Shown: in pieces, positions 1-13,100 of the stretch
Layout of the letters: every line of letters starts with the position of its first letter
Position numbering within the stretch: position 1 is the stretch's first letter
Assembly: GCA_033964015.1 (NCBI GenBank)
Contig: CM066916.1
Location: forward strand, 13,804,501 to 13,868,500
Reading direction: 5' to 3'
Origin: Scolanthus callimorphus
Taxonomy: Eukaryota; Cnidaria; Anthozoa; Actiniaria; Edwardsiidae
Length of the DNA: 64,000 nucleotides
Notes under the pieces: generated by a model
The model's input: the letters and a program-made list of their open reading frames with translations, nothing else
Told to the model about the DNA's origin: nothing
Databases searched by the model: none
Program-made: the position numbers and the translations under genes

Positions 1-534
1 TGTTATGTAATTTTTTTCCTTCTCATATTATAATTATTGTCTATGTAGTGTCCTTCCCGCCTCGACTAGCTTGTTATCTGTGGGTTAGGGCTCCTTATGT
101 AAATTTTCTATTCTTTCTAAATACATTTTGTTGTTGTTGTTAAAACAAAACGGTAGGCCTTTTCATGAAGGCCCCTCCAATATTTTTCACCTTGCTACTG
201 GCCTGTAAATCCTAATAATTCATGAGAATTTTACTATACGTATACGACGAGCGCCTGAAACTTGGGAATCCGAGAAAATTCACGTTTTGCGTCGCGCGTG
301 AGCTTTGGTGTCAATTGCAAACGTTTCTAGGTAATATTGACAAATAATTCCATACCTATCCGTCTTACTTCCTCTAAGTGTAAGATCAAATCTGACGGGT
401 CCCTTCATGAGTGTGTCAGGTGTCATCTTACGTCCGCATTTCATCAAACAAACGTCATTTCAAAAAATGAATTTCAATTTCGTATGAGGTATATTCAAAC
501 GTTGTTCTGCGAAATTTTACGATATCGGAGGACT
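1..534. other. No gene recognised
   Basis: AT-rich intergenic sequence. No open frame with a recognisable domain was seen on either strand, and no RNA gene or clear terminal-inverted-repeat element. Confidence 0.5.
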
Positions 535-775
535 GCAACAGAACAGAACGCGGAACGGAACGGAACGGGACAGAACGGAACGGGATAGAACAAAAGAGAA
601 CAGCACGGATTGGAACATAACAGAACGGGACAGATCAGAACAAAACACAGAACAAAGCAGAACGGAACGGGACAAAATGGAACAATACGAAGCGCAACGG
701 ATCCGGAACGGGACGGAACAAAACAGAACAAAAAACAACAACAACGGAACAGAGAACGCTACTGAACAAGACAGA
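535..775. repeat. Degenerate GGAAC/AGAAC simple repeat
   Basis: About 240 bp made of imperfect five- and six-base words of the type GGAAC, AGAAC and GGGAC. The strand bias (purine plus C, almost no T) keeps several frames open on both strands, which explains the low-complexity ORFs here. Non-coding minisatellite. Confidence 0.85.
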
Positions 776-3700
776 ACTTGGCAGATAGGTAAGAGAAGGC
801 AGCGCAGGGAAACTTCTCCGCTATCCACATACATGAGACGCAGTGTTATGGTAATTACATTTGCTGTTTTTGAAGGGTGTTCGAGTGGTGCGCAAAAGAA
901 ATCTTTTAACTATAAACACATTTTACTATTGCTATACCTTATATCAGACTCCCTGCTTATATAGAACTGAGAATAAAAGTATGAAACGTTGCGTTATGTT
1001 ATTGACTCCCTCCTCCATCTGATATATACCAATTGACACACATGACGCAGGTTCGGAGTACATTTTTCTCCTGTTTCTTGACCTTCTTCTATACTCCCAC
1101 GAAATTAACAGTGGACAAAGGTTTAAGGTAATTGCGTATCCTTTTTTTTCACCGCACTATCAGATAACTGAAACAACCTGAAAAGCCAATTTGTTTCCAA
1201 TTTTAGCAGCGGAAATGCGTGGGAGATGAAATTTAGTTACTCATGCTACCTGGGACCTTGGATTACTACAGGTGTTGTGCGTCATAATAACTTCCTTTCG
1301 TTGCGAGTCTTTAAAGATGACGACATTGACAAATAAAAAAAGTGGCTGAATTCAGCTGCTCATTTCCCGTAATTTCCATTGACGAGTCAGATTAAATTTG
1401 ACCAATTATCTTTTGAATTGCGCTGTTTTGGTGCGTTTATAACTAACAGACGATTTGTTATCACTTTGTCCCATTAACCTTAAATACCCCTGTCCGCATT
1501 GAATTACTTTCATAACCGGCACTACTGCATATATAATCACAGTGGAAACTGACGCTCGGCTCTATTTTACCTGTCACAAACATGGAAACGGCTATCTCAC
1601 TCCAAAGCCTTGACTTCCATATGGGATATGTAGCAAGCGCTTTGACATCTGATAGACAATTGTGAAGCTTGCTGAATTTGCACCAAAACGATAGGAGCAC
1701 GCTTTTGAAAAAGGTGCGTACTTTTCAGGCTTAGACCCGTCAAAATTTCAAATTCAAGTTGAGTGTTACGTGTTTTGTATGTGGAACGTGCGCCTTGGTT
1801 TTTGGGCAAACTACAAGCCTTGGTGATTGGGATACGTGAGTGAATGGGATTGAAGTAATATTAGTCCGTAGGGAATGTAAATCCATATACCTGCAGGTGT
1901 TCAAAAGTGATATTAGTGTATGGGACACACAATTCACTCGGAGGTGCGAAATTCACAATTCCACCAGAACTAATAAAAAACGCGCTCGTGACTTAGACAA
2001 GGTAAGAGCGAAAAATGCAAAGTATTGCACTTATTTTATTCTTTTTCGGGATATATATATTTACAATTAGTTCTGTGTTGCTGTATATAAATTGTTTCAA
2101 GTATTCTGATATTATCAAAATGCCTTATTCAGGCTATCATGGCAGGATATTCTATTCTATTCAATTTCATTCTAATTTAATGCGATCTCCTATTAAGTTT
2201 CCTACCTTGAATTCAGTACATTGTCTCTGCTCTTTTCCCACTTTTCCCTGCGTTCTAGAAAATATTCCGCATTCAGCGAACCTTTTGTTTCAACAGAAAG
2301 TATCGCTAATATAATAGTTTATACTTAGTAGAATTTATGTGGCGGTATATGCACAAAGAAGATTTATTTGCAGCATTTATAGGAGTTATTTTTCCGTGCG
2401 AAACCATATAACAAAGTCATAAAACAGGTGAAACGAGATTTTCTATAAGAGATGGCTTGTATCATACAACTTACTTTGATCTCGAGAATTTGTCTTTATT
2501 TTGAACCCAAGTAAAAAGTTGTCGTAGGAGGTATAATTTAGATACAAAATCTTTTTTGAACTAATCCTTTGGGACATATTAAGGCTGTACGATTTTTCTT
2601 ATTACATTGTTTATGTTAAAAATTCGGAGCTAATTAAATAAACACTCAGTTTTAGCCATAAATGATTGTCGCTCCCAAACGTCGGAAACCTTGCTTAAAC
2701 TGATATCTTGAATAAATTAGGTTTATTCCGCGTTGAGGATTTTAAAAAGGAATTCTAGATGTGTTAAAATGGGACATATAATTAAGCGAAACTATAATTT
2801 TGCTCATAGAAATAATTGGCGTTGTACCGACAGATAAAACTGGGACATTTGCAAATCAGGAAATGTCAAATAAAAGATAAATATCTACAATATTGTAGTT
2901 CAGCCTAGAATCTTTAATTTGCAGCGAAACAAAAGTCCCATTCTATGTATTAAATGAGGATATCTTTATTTACAAATAAACACGCGTGGTAATTGATTCG
3001 CAATCGCTTTGTTGCAGTTAGGTGCTAACGTCTTGTGGTTCATTTATTTTTGTAACGAGAAAACTTTAGTCCATGATGTTATAAACTTTGGCCTAGCTTA
3101 CATTAAAAACTTATCATTTAAACTACTTTCCAGGAAGTTTTTGTATGGCCAAGGATTAGTAAAGACGTGTTATATCAGTAATATCTGATGATTTGATGGT
3201 ACCGTTTCTTATCTTAAATTGTTCTCTTTTCCGCATGCCGCCTATTCCTTTTTGCTCCCATTCATGTTATTAGCGCATTCAAACTTAATTGTAAATTTCG
3301 CTAGAGGAAGAACATTTTATTTAATTAACCACTTAACAAGTTGTTCAACAATACTCATTATCCCAGGCCCGTAGCCAGGGAGTTCCGGGGGAGCAAAGGT
3401 TCAAGTCTAGCTGTGTCTGTGTCTTCTTAAAGCCCTTAAAATTAGTCTGCAGGGGTGGATCCAGGAAGGGGGAGCCGGATAGTGAAAACATGGAACGAAA
3501 ATATCAAAAAAAGGATTTCAGTACAATGTGCGAGAAATCTTCATGTGCAATTGTATTAGTGGCTAAAAGTTCATTCGATGTGTATTTAGAGAAAAGCTTT
3601 TCCTCAACTCTTGGCTGTCTTGTGGCCTAGTATTTTAAAGAACATCTAAAAGCATTTGGGGCTCAAATTGCTAACATTTCGAATTTGCCCGGTCTCAAAA

Positions 3701-3930
3701 ATAAAAGAAACTTGACGTTCTTATGAAAAAGTGTAGTCAATTTGACTCATAGAAAACAAGAACGTGTAGAAACCCACTAGCATACTACTTTGAATTATTG
3801 TTGAAATGCATCAATTTTGAAATATTTATGTTTAAGCGTTTAGCTTGCCTACTGTCTATGACGCGATATATATTAGGAGTGGAGGATTCGTGATAGATTC
3901 GTATGATATCTCTTTTTTATTCAGTCTTCA
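776..3930. other. No gene recognised
   Basis: About 3 kb of AT-rich sequence. The open frames are short, unlike any family I recognise and without plausible splice-linked continuation. No LINE, tRNA or strong inverted repeat was found. Confidence 0.45.
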
Positions 3931-4035
3931 GTCGGTAGATTCCGCCGAAAATAGCACTCAAAAAGGCGATTCGCTGCGCGACTCGTGCGATATCGCTTTT
4001 TCCGTGCTATTTTCTTAGCGGAATCTAGCCTCCTT
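3931..4035. repeat. Imperfect inverted repeat (hairpin)
   Basis: The stretch around 3937-3970 (TAGATTCCGCCGAAAATAGC) is matched in reverse complement around 4000-4030 (GCTATTTTCTTAGCGGAATC). This gives an imperfect hairpin of roughly 35-bp arms, probably the remnant of a short foldback MITE. No duplicated target site was found. Confidence 0.5.
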
Positions 4036-4724
4036 TGAATAAACCTTTGAATAATCCTATAGAATACTATGATATCTCTTTTTAGTGGAAATCGAGGACG
4101 AGGACGAGATATCATACGATTCAAGTAAATTCAAAGTATGAGTCGATGTCGCTTTTTTCGTGCTTTTTAGTAGCGGACCTAGGCTATTGAAGCATTTAAT
4201 TCAACTCAAGTGTGCGAGTCCTACTAATACATATTCTGTCAGAGTACCAGACGCTAAACCAACGGCGCATAATTACGAATGTTGCGTTTGTTCTGCAATT
4301 GAGACAGACATGAGACATTGTGAACAGTCTACTTTTAACACCTGTTGGGTTTTTTTTCTGCGCTATTTTCGGTTGGGTTCCTTTATTCCAAAAAACACTC
4401 TCTCAACACACGCTGCATGGTGTGTTTATCTACTCTTCCTGTTGCTGTAGTATTTGTCTAACATATTATTACTATGCTGTTGCCATTGAATTTATTACCT
4501 AAATTTAATTTCCTGCTAGCTGTCGGTCTACCACTGAGAAATATTACATCTTTGATGATGATTTTCGATACAAACTCTTTGGCGCTGTCAGTACCACACC
4601 TATGTATGTCAGATCACTTTCGGGCAAATGTTTCCACCTGCCTCGATTCCCGCCATTTCTGCGCGCGCGTGAGCGACACAGGAAACCCGTAACATAAACC
4701 ACGGTGACCATTTTCTCTCTATTT

Positions 4725-5010
4725 AAGCAATAAAAGTACTTTCCGCGTGCTCTCTGCTTTCTTACAAACACGAGGGGGATGTTGGGAGAACGGATCATAA
4801 CTTGAAGTTTTATCAGTTCGACCAACATTCCCCGAGTGTTTGTAAGAAACCAGAGAGCACGCAGAAAGTATTTTTATTGCTTTTAGAAAATAACATACAC
4901 ACGCGCGACAGCGTTGCGTGACAATCGTGTTTCTCAGGTCTCTTACAAACACGCTTTTTAACCAATCAGAATGCGCACATTCACAATACAACATAGGTGT
5001 TATTTTCTAA
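4725..5010. repeat. Foldback dispersed repeat, copy 1
   Basis: It begins TTTAAGCAATAAAAGTACTT and contains GCGTGCTCTCTG. A partial inverted copy (AGAGCACGCAGAAAG, then TTTTTATTGCTTTTAG) follows at 4853-4890, and then a conserved tail ending near TTATTTTCTAAA at 5010. A second copy with the same order lies at 52798-53042, so this is a mobile or dispersed foldback family. No coding capacity. Confidence 0.8.
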
Positions 5011-6025
5011 ATTTGGATGGAATGGATGGCCGTCGTCGAATTTTTAAGAAGGAAACAAATTGGATTCAGCTCTTTCTAGTGACCTGTCAAGTCTAGTAAC
5101 TGAAATCAAGCGACCATACTGCTAATCCGCGCCTGGGCGAGGCAGCGGTGACAACCCATTAGAGGGCCTTCGCTGAGTGGCAGTATCGGCGCGCATCGTA
5201 CATAACAAGACTTATCTTGCTAAATCATAGGCTCACCCGGGTCATTGAGCGAATTCCTGATTTGACCGTTTCCAGCTTTTGTAGTCGCTGTATGAAATTA
5301 CCTATCTATACGAGAAATATAAAAAATCATTCTATTCTAAATATGCCTTCATCTAGCTTTTCCACCTACATAAATTGTACTGCTGCCATTTCTTTGTTCT
5401 TTAGCGAGAAATACACTTAGCACCCTAGTTTCACCGCATACCTATTACCCCGTCACACGGACTAAGGTATGGGAGGTGATTGCGACTGCCAGGCAATAGG
5501 CATGCGATGAGCATGGCAGGGTTTGCGATGTCAACCGCCACAAGGGGAGGTGGGTGAGGCGCGAAACGTCTATCGCCTCCACGGCAACTTGTTGCGAACT
5601 GTGTTGAGGGGACTAAGAGAATGCCATTTGGTAAATATGCATCGAAGCATGATGCCTGAGATGCGCACGCCTCATTGTTACCGATTTGATGTGAATACTT
5701 TTCGCGTGCCGGGCTAATTACGTATGCGGGTGAAAATAGTTAAAGCACATTTTAGCCAGTTTTATTTTCAAGTCGTCGCTCTACTACAGTATATTCTTCA
5801 GGTAAATTAGTATAGTACCCCGCGTATAGTATCCCAATCTTCAGAATCAATGACACAAACATTTTTATCTCCAAATATCTGCTCTTGAAGTGTTTGTTAT
5901 GGAAACCTTTTAGAGGTGGGTTTGTTAGCTATTCATTAATGACCTTATTTTCTGATTCTTACTCTTGTTACACAGGAATCCTTATCATTACGGATCAGAT
6001 GCGGTCTTCGCTATAACTTAACAGG
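5011..6025. other. Intergenic / upstream region of class C GPCR
   Basis: No gene recognised. The last few hundred bases should hold the promoter and 5' UTR of the class C GPCR that starts at 6026. No convincing TATA box or other core motif was identified. Confidence 0.4.
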
Positions 6026-9000
6026 ATGCGCTTGGTACTTCTGGTTTTCATCATAGGAAGAGTGCTAGCCATTAGAGGTAAATATGCCGAATTAAAAAGC
6101 GATGTATTTTGGGTCGCGTGAGAAGGGAACCATCGTCTCCGTATTTGCGCTAGAATCACACAGAAAGTTAGTACACTGGTGACCGATTACCTCTATTTGC
6201 GCCATTCCACGTCACTCGCCATTTCTCTTTGCACTAGTCTCAAAGATTCACTCACTTGCGCACGCAAAATGTCATTCATGCGCCGCTCGGGCGATAAAAA
6301 TTGGTTCCGGATTCATTATCTATCTTCTTTGTTTCTCGTCTTTATACATGGGTAATATGTAAGAAGCTTTAATATAACGAGCATCCGTAGAGGAAGAGAA
6401 AGGAATTTCAGAGAACGTACGCTACTGCCAAGGTTTCGTGCATCCCCACATGTTGTGAGCGCTTTTCAACTTTTCGCTCGCGCACTGTTCGCTTAAACAT
6501 TTCTCTCCTTTTTACCAGTGGATAAGCTTTAGCTTAGGAACGAGTTTTGTGATGGTGGACCTCCGTCACTCGCTCGTGGTAGGTGGGCTCGTAGTCCCGG
6601 TGTGACTCAAGCCGAATCCCTCTCCTTTCCTTCGCGGCTTCATCATCATTTGAATTAATTTTCGGTGAACAATCGAAGTAGGCGGACTAGTCCAGGTGGT
6701 AAGATGTTCTTATAGAACGAAAGGTCTCGACTTCGAGTCCCGGTGCAGTCCCACCTTTTTTTTCTATTTTTTTTCTTTTCCTCAGTTTTTCTCCCCGCAT
6801 TTTCTTTCAACCCGGGCTGCAAATGTGTGGTCGTACTCGATTCCAAAGGCCATAGTGACTTTGCTCAATGGAACAACATTTACTGTTGATTGACAGCGAC
6901 GCGTTTGATAAGTTTTTCGCTGAACATGTGTGGTAAAGAAACTGGTATAAAGAAAGGGGTAAAGTCTTCGGTCTACCTGTGGTCTCTTCTCCCCAAATAT
7001 CACTATGAATTAATTTCCGCTAGACACTTCAAGTAGGCAGAATGGTCCAGTGTATAAGGAAGGCCTCTTTCCAAAGGTCACCATGACTTTGCTCATTGAC
7101 AATATTATAACTATGATGACAGAGCTGGCATTTGCACAGGGTCTGGAAGGGTATTTGGGCGATCCGGGATTTGACGGAATTCGGGAAAATGCAAAATCTT
7201 TTGATGAGGTACAATTTGTGCTAGAGCCATTTGCACCAGACCAATAACTGCATGACTCTTCTTTATCCACGAGTAGCCATTGGCGTCCTTTGATTCTCTC
7301 CCTTGCTTTGTGGTTTACGAATCAGGTTATTCATGGATGTTTTCTCCGCAGGAAGTGTTGGAACAAAAGTGCTCAGCATACCTGGTGACATCATCCTTGG
7401 TGGCCTCGTTCCGGTTCATCTCGGAAACAATGAATCAGAAAATGCCTGTGGAAAAATCGACCGTCAGCCTGGGTTCCAGTACCTGACCGCCATCTTGTTT
7501 GCGTTGAAACAAATCAATAACAGCTCGACACTGCTTCGGAACATAACACTTGGGACGCGGATTTACGATACGTGTCGAAGTCGCACTATAGGAGCCGATC
7601 GTGCTCGGGACATCATAAAAGAAACACTGCTAAAAAACACGAACCCATTAGTAGGCGTGCTTGGACCACTTGTTAGTGACGTTTCCATAGCAACTGTCCA
7701 ACTCCTGAGAGTGTTTGGGTTACCTCAAGTTAGCTTTGGCTCTACGTCGCCAGATCTTAGCGATAAAGATCTTTACGGGAGCTTTTTTCGAACTGTGCCT
7801 CCCGATTCCTTTCAAGCCCAAGCCTTGGCAGACGTATTGGACTATTATGAATGGAAATATTTAATAATTATAAATTCACAAGGAAACTGGGGAGAGAGGG
7901 GAGCCGAAGAATTGGAGAAAGCCGCTGAGCAGAGAGGGATCTGTATCGCAGCCTCCTTTAGCATTCCTCGCTTGGCTGAAGACAAAGACTATGAGAACAT
8001 TGTTCGAAATATTTTAATGCCCGAATATAAATCGGTAAATATAATAGTTCTATTTTCGACACAAACAGACTCAGCAAGAATTCTCCAGTCTGCAAAAGCT
8101 CTCGGGGCCACGCGATTCACGTGGGTGGGAAGCAACGGATGGAGTAAAAGAATGATCGTCACCGATGGCAACGAAGATATTGGAAGTGGAGCGATTACTA
8201 TTAGTCACACCGAGGGACAAGTCCCTGGTTTCAGACAATACTTTTTAAGCATGAATCCTGAAGATGGCAACACAGCATCAAATCCATGGTTCGATGAATT
8301 CTGGGAAAGTGAGCTCAAGTGCAAACTACCAGGTTCTACGAATTCCGTTTCCAAGAACTGCACCTCGGATATGAAATTACCAAATATGGAAATAGCTCCC
8401 GAGAGAGTTGTCGTGAATGCGGTTTACGCGTTCGCGCATGCACTTGACGATATGCAGCGCGTGTTCTGTCCTGGAGAGTCCGGTCTATGTGAATCCTTGA
8501 ATGATGAGTTAAGCCGAGGAAAACTCGCTGAGTTCCTAAGAAATGTGTCATTCCCTGATTCATCTTCTCGTGCTCCAGTAAAATTCAACGCGAATCAAGA
8601 AGTGGATGGCTCGTATAGTTTAATGAATTTCCAACAAAAGAACGGAGTTTGGACATATGTAAACATAGGCGCTTGGAATGCAACCAGAACAGAACGACTG
8701 CTTGTAGATCATTCAAAAGTGGTTTGGGCTTACAACAAAGCTGAACCCGCAGTTTCACTTTGCAGTGCAGCATGCCCTTTTCCTCAAATCCGAAAACGAC
8801 GTGAAACAAATCCACGGTGTTGTTGGGACTGCGTTATGTGTCTACGACACCAGTTAACTATAAATGACACCTGTCAATCATGCGCGGATGGTTACAGCCC
8901 GAATGTGAACCGCACGTCATGCGTTTTACTGCCTATAGTGTATCCAAATTTTTCCGAAGCAGCTGCTATTGTGTGTATTTTACTCTCCAGCTTGGGGATG

Positions 9001-10125
9001 GCCTCGACGCTTGGAATTGGGGCCTTTTTTATTAAGTTCAATGACCACTCTGTCATCAAAGCAGCGAGCAAAGAACTTAGCGCCATTATTTTGGTCGGGA
9101 TTTTTCTCTGCTATTCGGCCATATACTCGTTCCTAGCCAAACCCTCTGTAATCGCTTGCTCATTTTCAAGGTTTATCAGTTCAGTGTCCTGCACGATTTG
9201 TTATGCTCCGCTCTTTATGAAAACAAACAGAATTTACAGAATTTTCAACAGGGCTCAGAAGACAGCGTCTAGACCTCACTTTATAAGCCCTACATCCCAA
9301 GTTTTAATTACAATGGGATTGATAACAATACAGATACTAATTACGGCCGTATGGACCATATCATCTACTCCGAGTGTCGATTATAAATACGAAGATATGC
9401 AGAGAACCATCCTAGAATGCAGATACGAAGGAAAAATGCTGGTTCTCAACCTCATATACAACCTCCTTCTAATGCTAGCATGCACACTATTTGCTTTCAA
9501 AACGAGAAACTTCCCGCGAAATTTCAACGAGTCTAAGTACATTGGTATTATGATGTATTTGACATGCGCAGTATGGATAATTTACCTACCGAGTTACCTT
9601 AACACCTCCGACACGTTCATCAAGGTATACTTCAACTGTGGGGTGTTCATCTTAAATGGTACAATTACTCTAGTTGGCTTATTTGGGCCGAAAGTTTACG
9701 TTGTATTTATGAGAAATAAAGAGGTTGTCGCAAGTGCTCCACAATCGACCAATCCGGAATTTAACAGAATTCCTGCAACTCGTTCGCCGGGCATGGACTC
9801 TCAAGCTTCACAGGCAGCCTATTCAAGGGTAAATGAGCTGTTTTCTCAACACGTCCAGGAAAACCACTCGCCTAGGAATTCTCTTTTCGCAGAAAGTCCA
9901 GCCAAGAAGTATCTTGGCTCATCTCTAAGCATTTCTTCCGCCATGAACCAAAGATGGAGCCCATCTCCACGTGATCGGACGCAATCAAGGACATCTTTAA
10001 TGTCCTCTCCGTCGCCGAAACCGGAGTCACTAGAAGTCTCGACATTAGAGGACGCATATTTGGCTAAACATGCACAGACAATTAAAATCAATGTGACGCC
10101 GAAGAATGAGTTTGTAAGCCCCTGA
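6026..10125 (+). CDS. Class C (metabotropic glutamate receptor-like) GPCR, two exons
   Basis: The proposed CDS is exon 1 at 6026-6077 joined to exon 2 at 7352-10125, giving 941 aa. Exon 1 encodes a typical signal peptide (MRLVLLVFIIGRVLAIR) and ends in phase 1 at a GTAAAT donor. Exon 2 follows TTTTCTCCGCAG in matching phase. The exon 2 frame stays open back to an ATG at 7303, but that start would give no signal peptide. Domains: Venus-flytrap ligand-binding domain (about residues 25-480), cysteine-rich NCD3G region (about 488-545), seven membrane segments (about 553-806) and a Ser/Pro-rich cytoplasmic tail. The mGluR signature FKTRNFPRNFNESK precedes TM6. The family works at the plasma membrane and couples ligand binding to G proteins. 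Three positions equivalent to glutamate contacts differ (see findings), so the ligand is uncertain. A 3.9-kb minisatellite begins just after the stop. Confidence 0.92.
6078..7351 (+). other. Intron 1 of class C GPCR
   Basis: This 1274-bp intron runs from donor GTAAAT to acceptor TCTCCGCAG. It carries a tRNA-like SINE head (about 6681-6765). Short duplicated words (CCAAAGGYCA...TGACTTTGCTCA) occur around 6842-6870 and again around 7070-7095. The boundaries are inferred from phase and signal-peptide logic, not from transcripts. Confidence 0.75.
6681..6775 (+). mobile_element. tRNA-derived SINE-like sequence
   Basis: A box-A-like tract (TAGTCCAGGTGGTAAGA) is followed about 40 bp later by a box-B-like tract (CTTCGAGTCCC), then a run of eight or more T. 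This is the order of an RNA polymerase III tRNA-type promoter. No acceptor stem closes, so it is not a functional tRNA. A weaker match to its first part occurs near 7030-7060. A SINE or tRNA pseudogene is most likely. Confidence 0.45.
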
Positions 10126-10139
10126 AAATGCTGTCGGAC

Positions 10140-13100
10140 GGGTCTAGACCCTATTGCATGTGACAACTCGCACGGCCGACCAAGGGTCCAGGTCCTATTG
10201 CATGTGACACCTTGCACGGCCATCCAATTGTATGTGACACCTCACACGGCCATTTAAGGGTCTAGACCCTATTGTATGCGATATTTGCACGACCGCCCAA
10301 GGGTTTAGACCCTATTGTATGTGACACCTCACACGGCCATTTAAGGGTCTAGACCCTATTGTATGCGATATTTGCACGACCGCCCAAGGGTTTAGACCCT
10401 ATTGTATGTGACACCTCACACGGCCATTTAAGGGTCTAGACCCTATTGTATGCGATATTTGCACGACCGCCCAAGGGTTTAGACCCTATTGTATGTGACA
10501 CCTCACACGGCCATTTAAGGGTCTAGACCCTATTGTATGCGATATTTGCACGACCGCCCAAGGGTTTAGACCCTATTGTATGTGACACCTCACACGGCCA
10601 TTTAAGGGTCTAGACCCTATTGTATGCGATATTTGCACGACCGCCCAAGGGTTTAGACCCTATTGTATGTGACACCTCACACGGCCATTTAAGGGTCTAG
10701 ACCCTATTGTATGCGATATTTGCACGACCGCCCAAGGGTTTAGACCCTATTGTATGTGACACCTCACACGGCCATTTAAGGGTCTAGACCCTATTGTATG
10801 CGATATTTGCACGACCGCCCAAGGGTTTAGACCCTATTGTATGTGACACCTCACATGGCCATTTAAGGGTCTAGACCCTATTGTATGCGATACTTGCACG
10901 GCCGTCCAAGGGTCTAGACCCTATTGTATGCGATACTTGCACGGCCGTCCAAGGGTCTAGACCCTATTGTATGCGATACTTGCACGGCCGTCCAAGGGTC
11001 TAGACCCTATTGTATGCGATACTTGCACGGCCGTCCAAGGGTCTAGACCCTATTGTATGTGATATTTGCACGGCCGTCCAAGGGTCTAGACCCTATTGTA
11101 TGCGATACTTGCACGGCCGTCCAAGGGTCTAGACCCTATTGTATGCGATACTTGCACGGCCGTCCAAGGGTCTAGACCCTATTGTATGCGATATTTGCAC
11201 GGCCGTCCAAGGGTCTAGACCCTATTGTATGCGATACTTGCACGGCCGTCCAAGGGTCTAGACCCTATTGTATGCGATACTTGCACGGCCGTCCAAGGGT
11301 CTAGACCCTATTGTATGCGATACTTGCACGGCCGTCCAAGGGTCTAGACCCTATTGTATGCGATACTTGCACGGCCGTCCAAGGGTCTAGACCCTATTGT
11401 ATGCGATACTTGCACGGCCGTCCAAGGGTCTAGACCCTATTGTATGCGATACTTGCACGGCCGTCCAAGGGTCTAGACCCTATTGTATGCGATACTTGCA
11501 CGGCCGTCCAAGGGTCTAGACCCTATTGTATGCGATACTTGCACGGCCGTCCAAGGGTCTAGACCCTATTGTATGCGATACTTGCACGGCCGTCCAAGGG
11601 TCTAGACCCTATTGTATGCGATACTTGCACGGCCGTCCAAGGGTCTAGACCCTATTGTATGCGATACTTGCACGGCCGTCCAAGGGTCTAGACCCTATTG
11701 TATGCGATATTTGCACGGCCGTCCAAGGGTCTAGACCCTATTGTATGCGATACTTGCACGGCCGTCCAAGGGTCTAGACCCTATTGTATGCGATACTTGC
11801 ACGGCCGTCCAAGGGTCTAGACCCTATTGTATGCGATACTTGCACGGCCGTCCAAGGGTCTAGACCCTATTGTATGCGATATTTGCACGACCGCCCAAGG
11901 GTTTAGACCCTATTGTATGTGACACCTCACACGGCCATTTAAGGGTCTAGACCCTATTGTATGCGATACTTGCACGGCCGTCCAAGGGTCTAGACCCTAT
12001 TGTATGCGATATTTGCACGACCGCCCAAGGGTTTAGACCCTATTGTATGTGACACCTCACACGGCCATTTAAGGGTCTAGACCCTATTGTATGCGATATT
12101 TGCACGACCGCCCAAGGGTTTAGACCCTATTGTATGTGACACCTCACACGGCCATTTAAGGGTCTAGACCCTATTGTATGCGATATTTGCACGACCGCCC
12201 AAGGGTTTAGACCCTATTGTATGTGACACCTCACACGGCCATTTAAGGGTCTAGACCCTATTGTATGCGATATTTGCACGACCGCCCAAGGGTTTAGACC
12301 CTATTGTATGTGACACCTCACACGGCCATTTAAGGGTCTAGACCCTATTGTATGCGATATTTGCACGACCGCCCAAGGGTTTAGACCCTATTGTATGTGA
12401 CACCTCACATGGCCATTTAAGGGTCTAGACCCTATTGTATGCGATACTTGCACGGCCGTCCAAGGGTCTAGACCCTATTGTATGCGATACTTGCACGGCC
12501 GTCCAAGGGTCTAGACCCTATTGTATGCGATACTTGCACGGCCGTCCAAGGGTCTAGACCCTATTGTATGCGATACTTGCACGGCCGTCCAAGGGTCTAG
12601 ACCCTATTGTATGCGATATTTGCACGGCCGTCCAAGGGTCTAGACCCTATTGTATGCGATACTTGCACGGCCGTCCAAGGGTCTAGACCCTATTGTATGC
12701 GATACTTGCACGGCCGTCCAAGGGTCTAGACCCTATTGTATGCGATACTTGCACGGCCGTCCAAGGGTCTAGACCCTATTGTATGCGATACTTGCACGGC
12801 CGTCCAAGGGTCTAGACCCTATTGTATGCGATACTTGCACGGCCGTCCAAGGGTCTAGACCCTATTGTATGCGATACTTGCACGGCCGTCCAAGGGTCTA
12901 GACCCTATTGTATGCGATACTTGCACGGCCGTCCAAGGGTCTAGACCCTATTGTATGCGATACTTGCACGGCCGTCCAAGGGTCTAGACCCTATTGTATG
13001 CGATACTTGCACGGCCGTCCAAGGGTCTAGACCCTATTGTATGCGATACTTGCACGGCCGCCCAAGGGTCTAGACCCTATTGTATGCGATACTTGCACGG

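Noticed and set aside
495..834. Low-complexity ORFs on both strands
   Set aside because: They come from a GGAAC-type simple repeat; composition alone keeps the frames open.
7303..7351. Start of the class C GPCR at the first in-frame ATG of exon 2
   Set aside because: The segment includes a good acceptor (TCTCCGCAG at 7351) and gives no signal peptide. The upstream 52-nt exon at 6026 encodes one and joins in phase.
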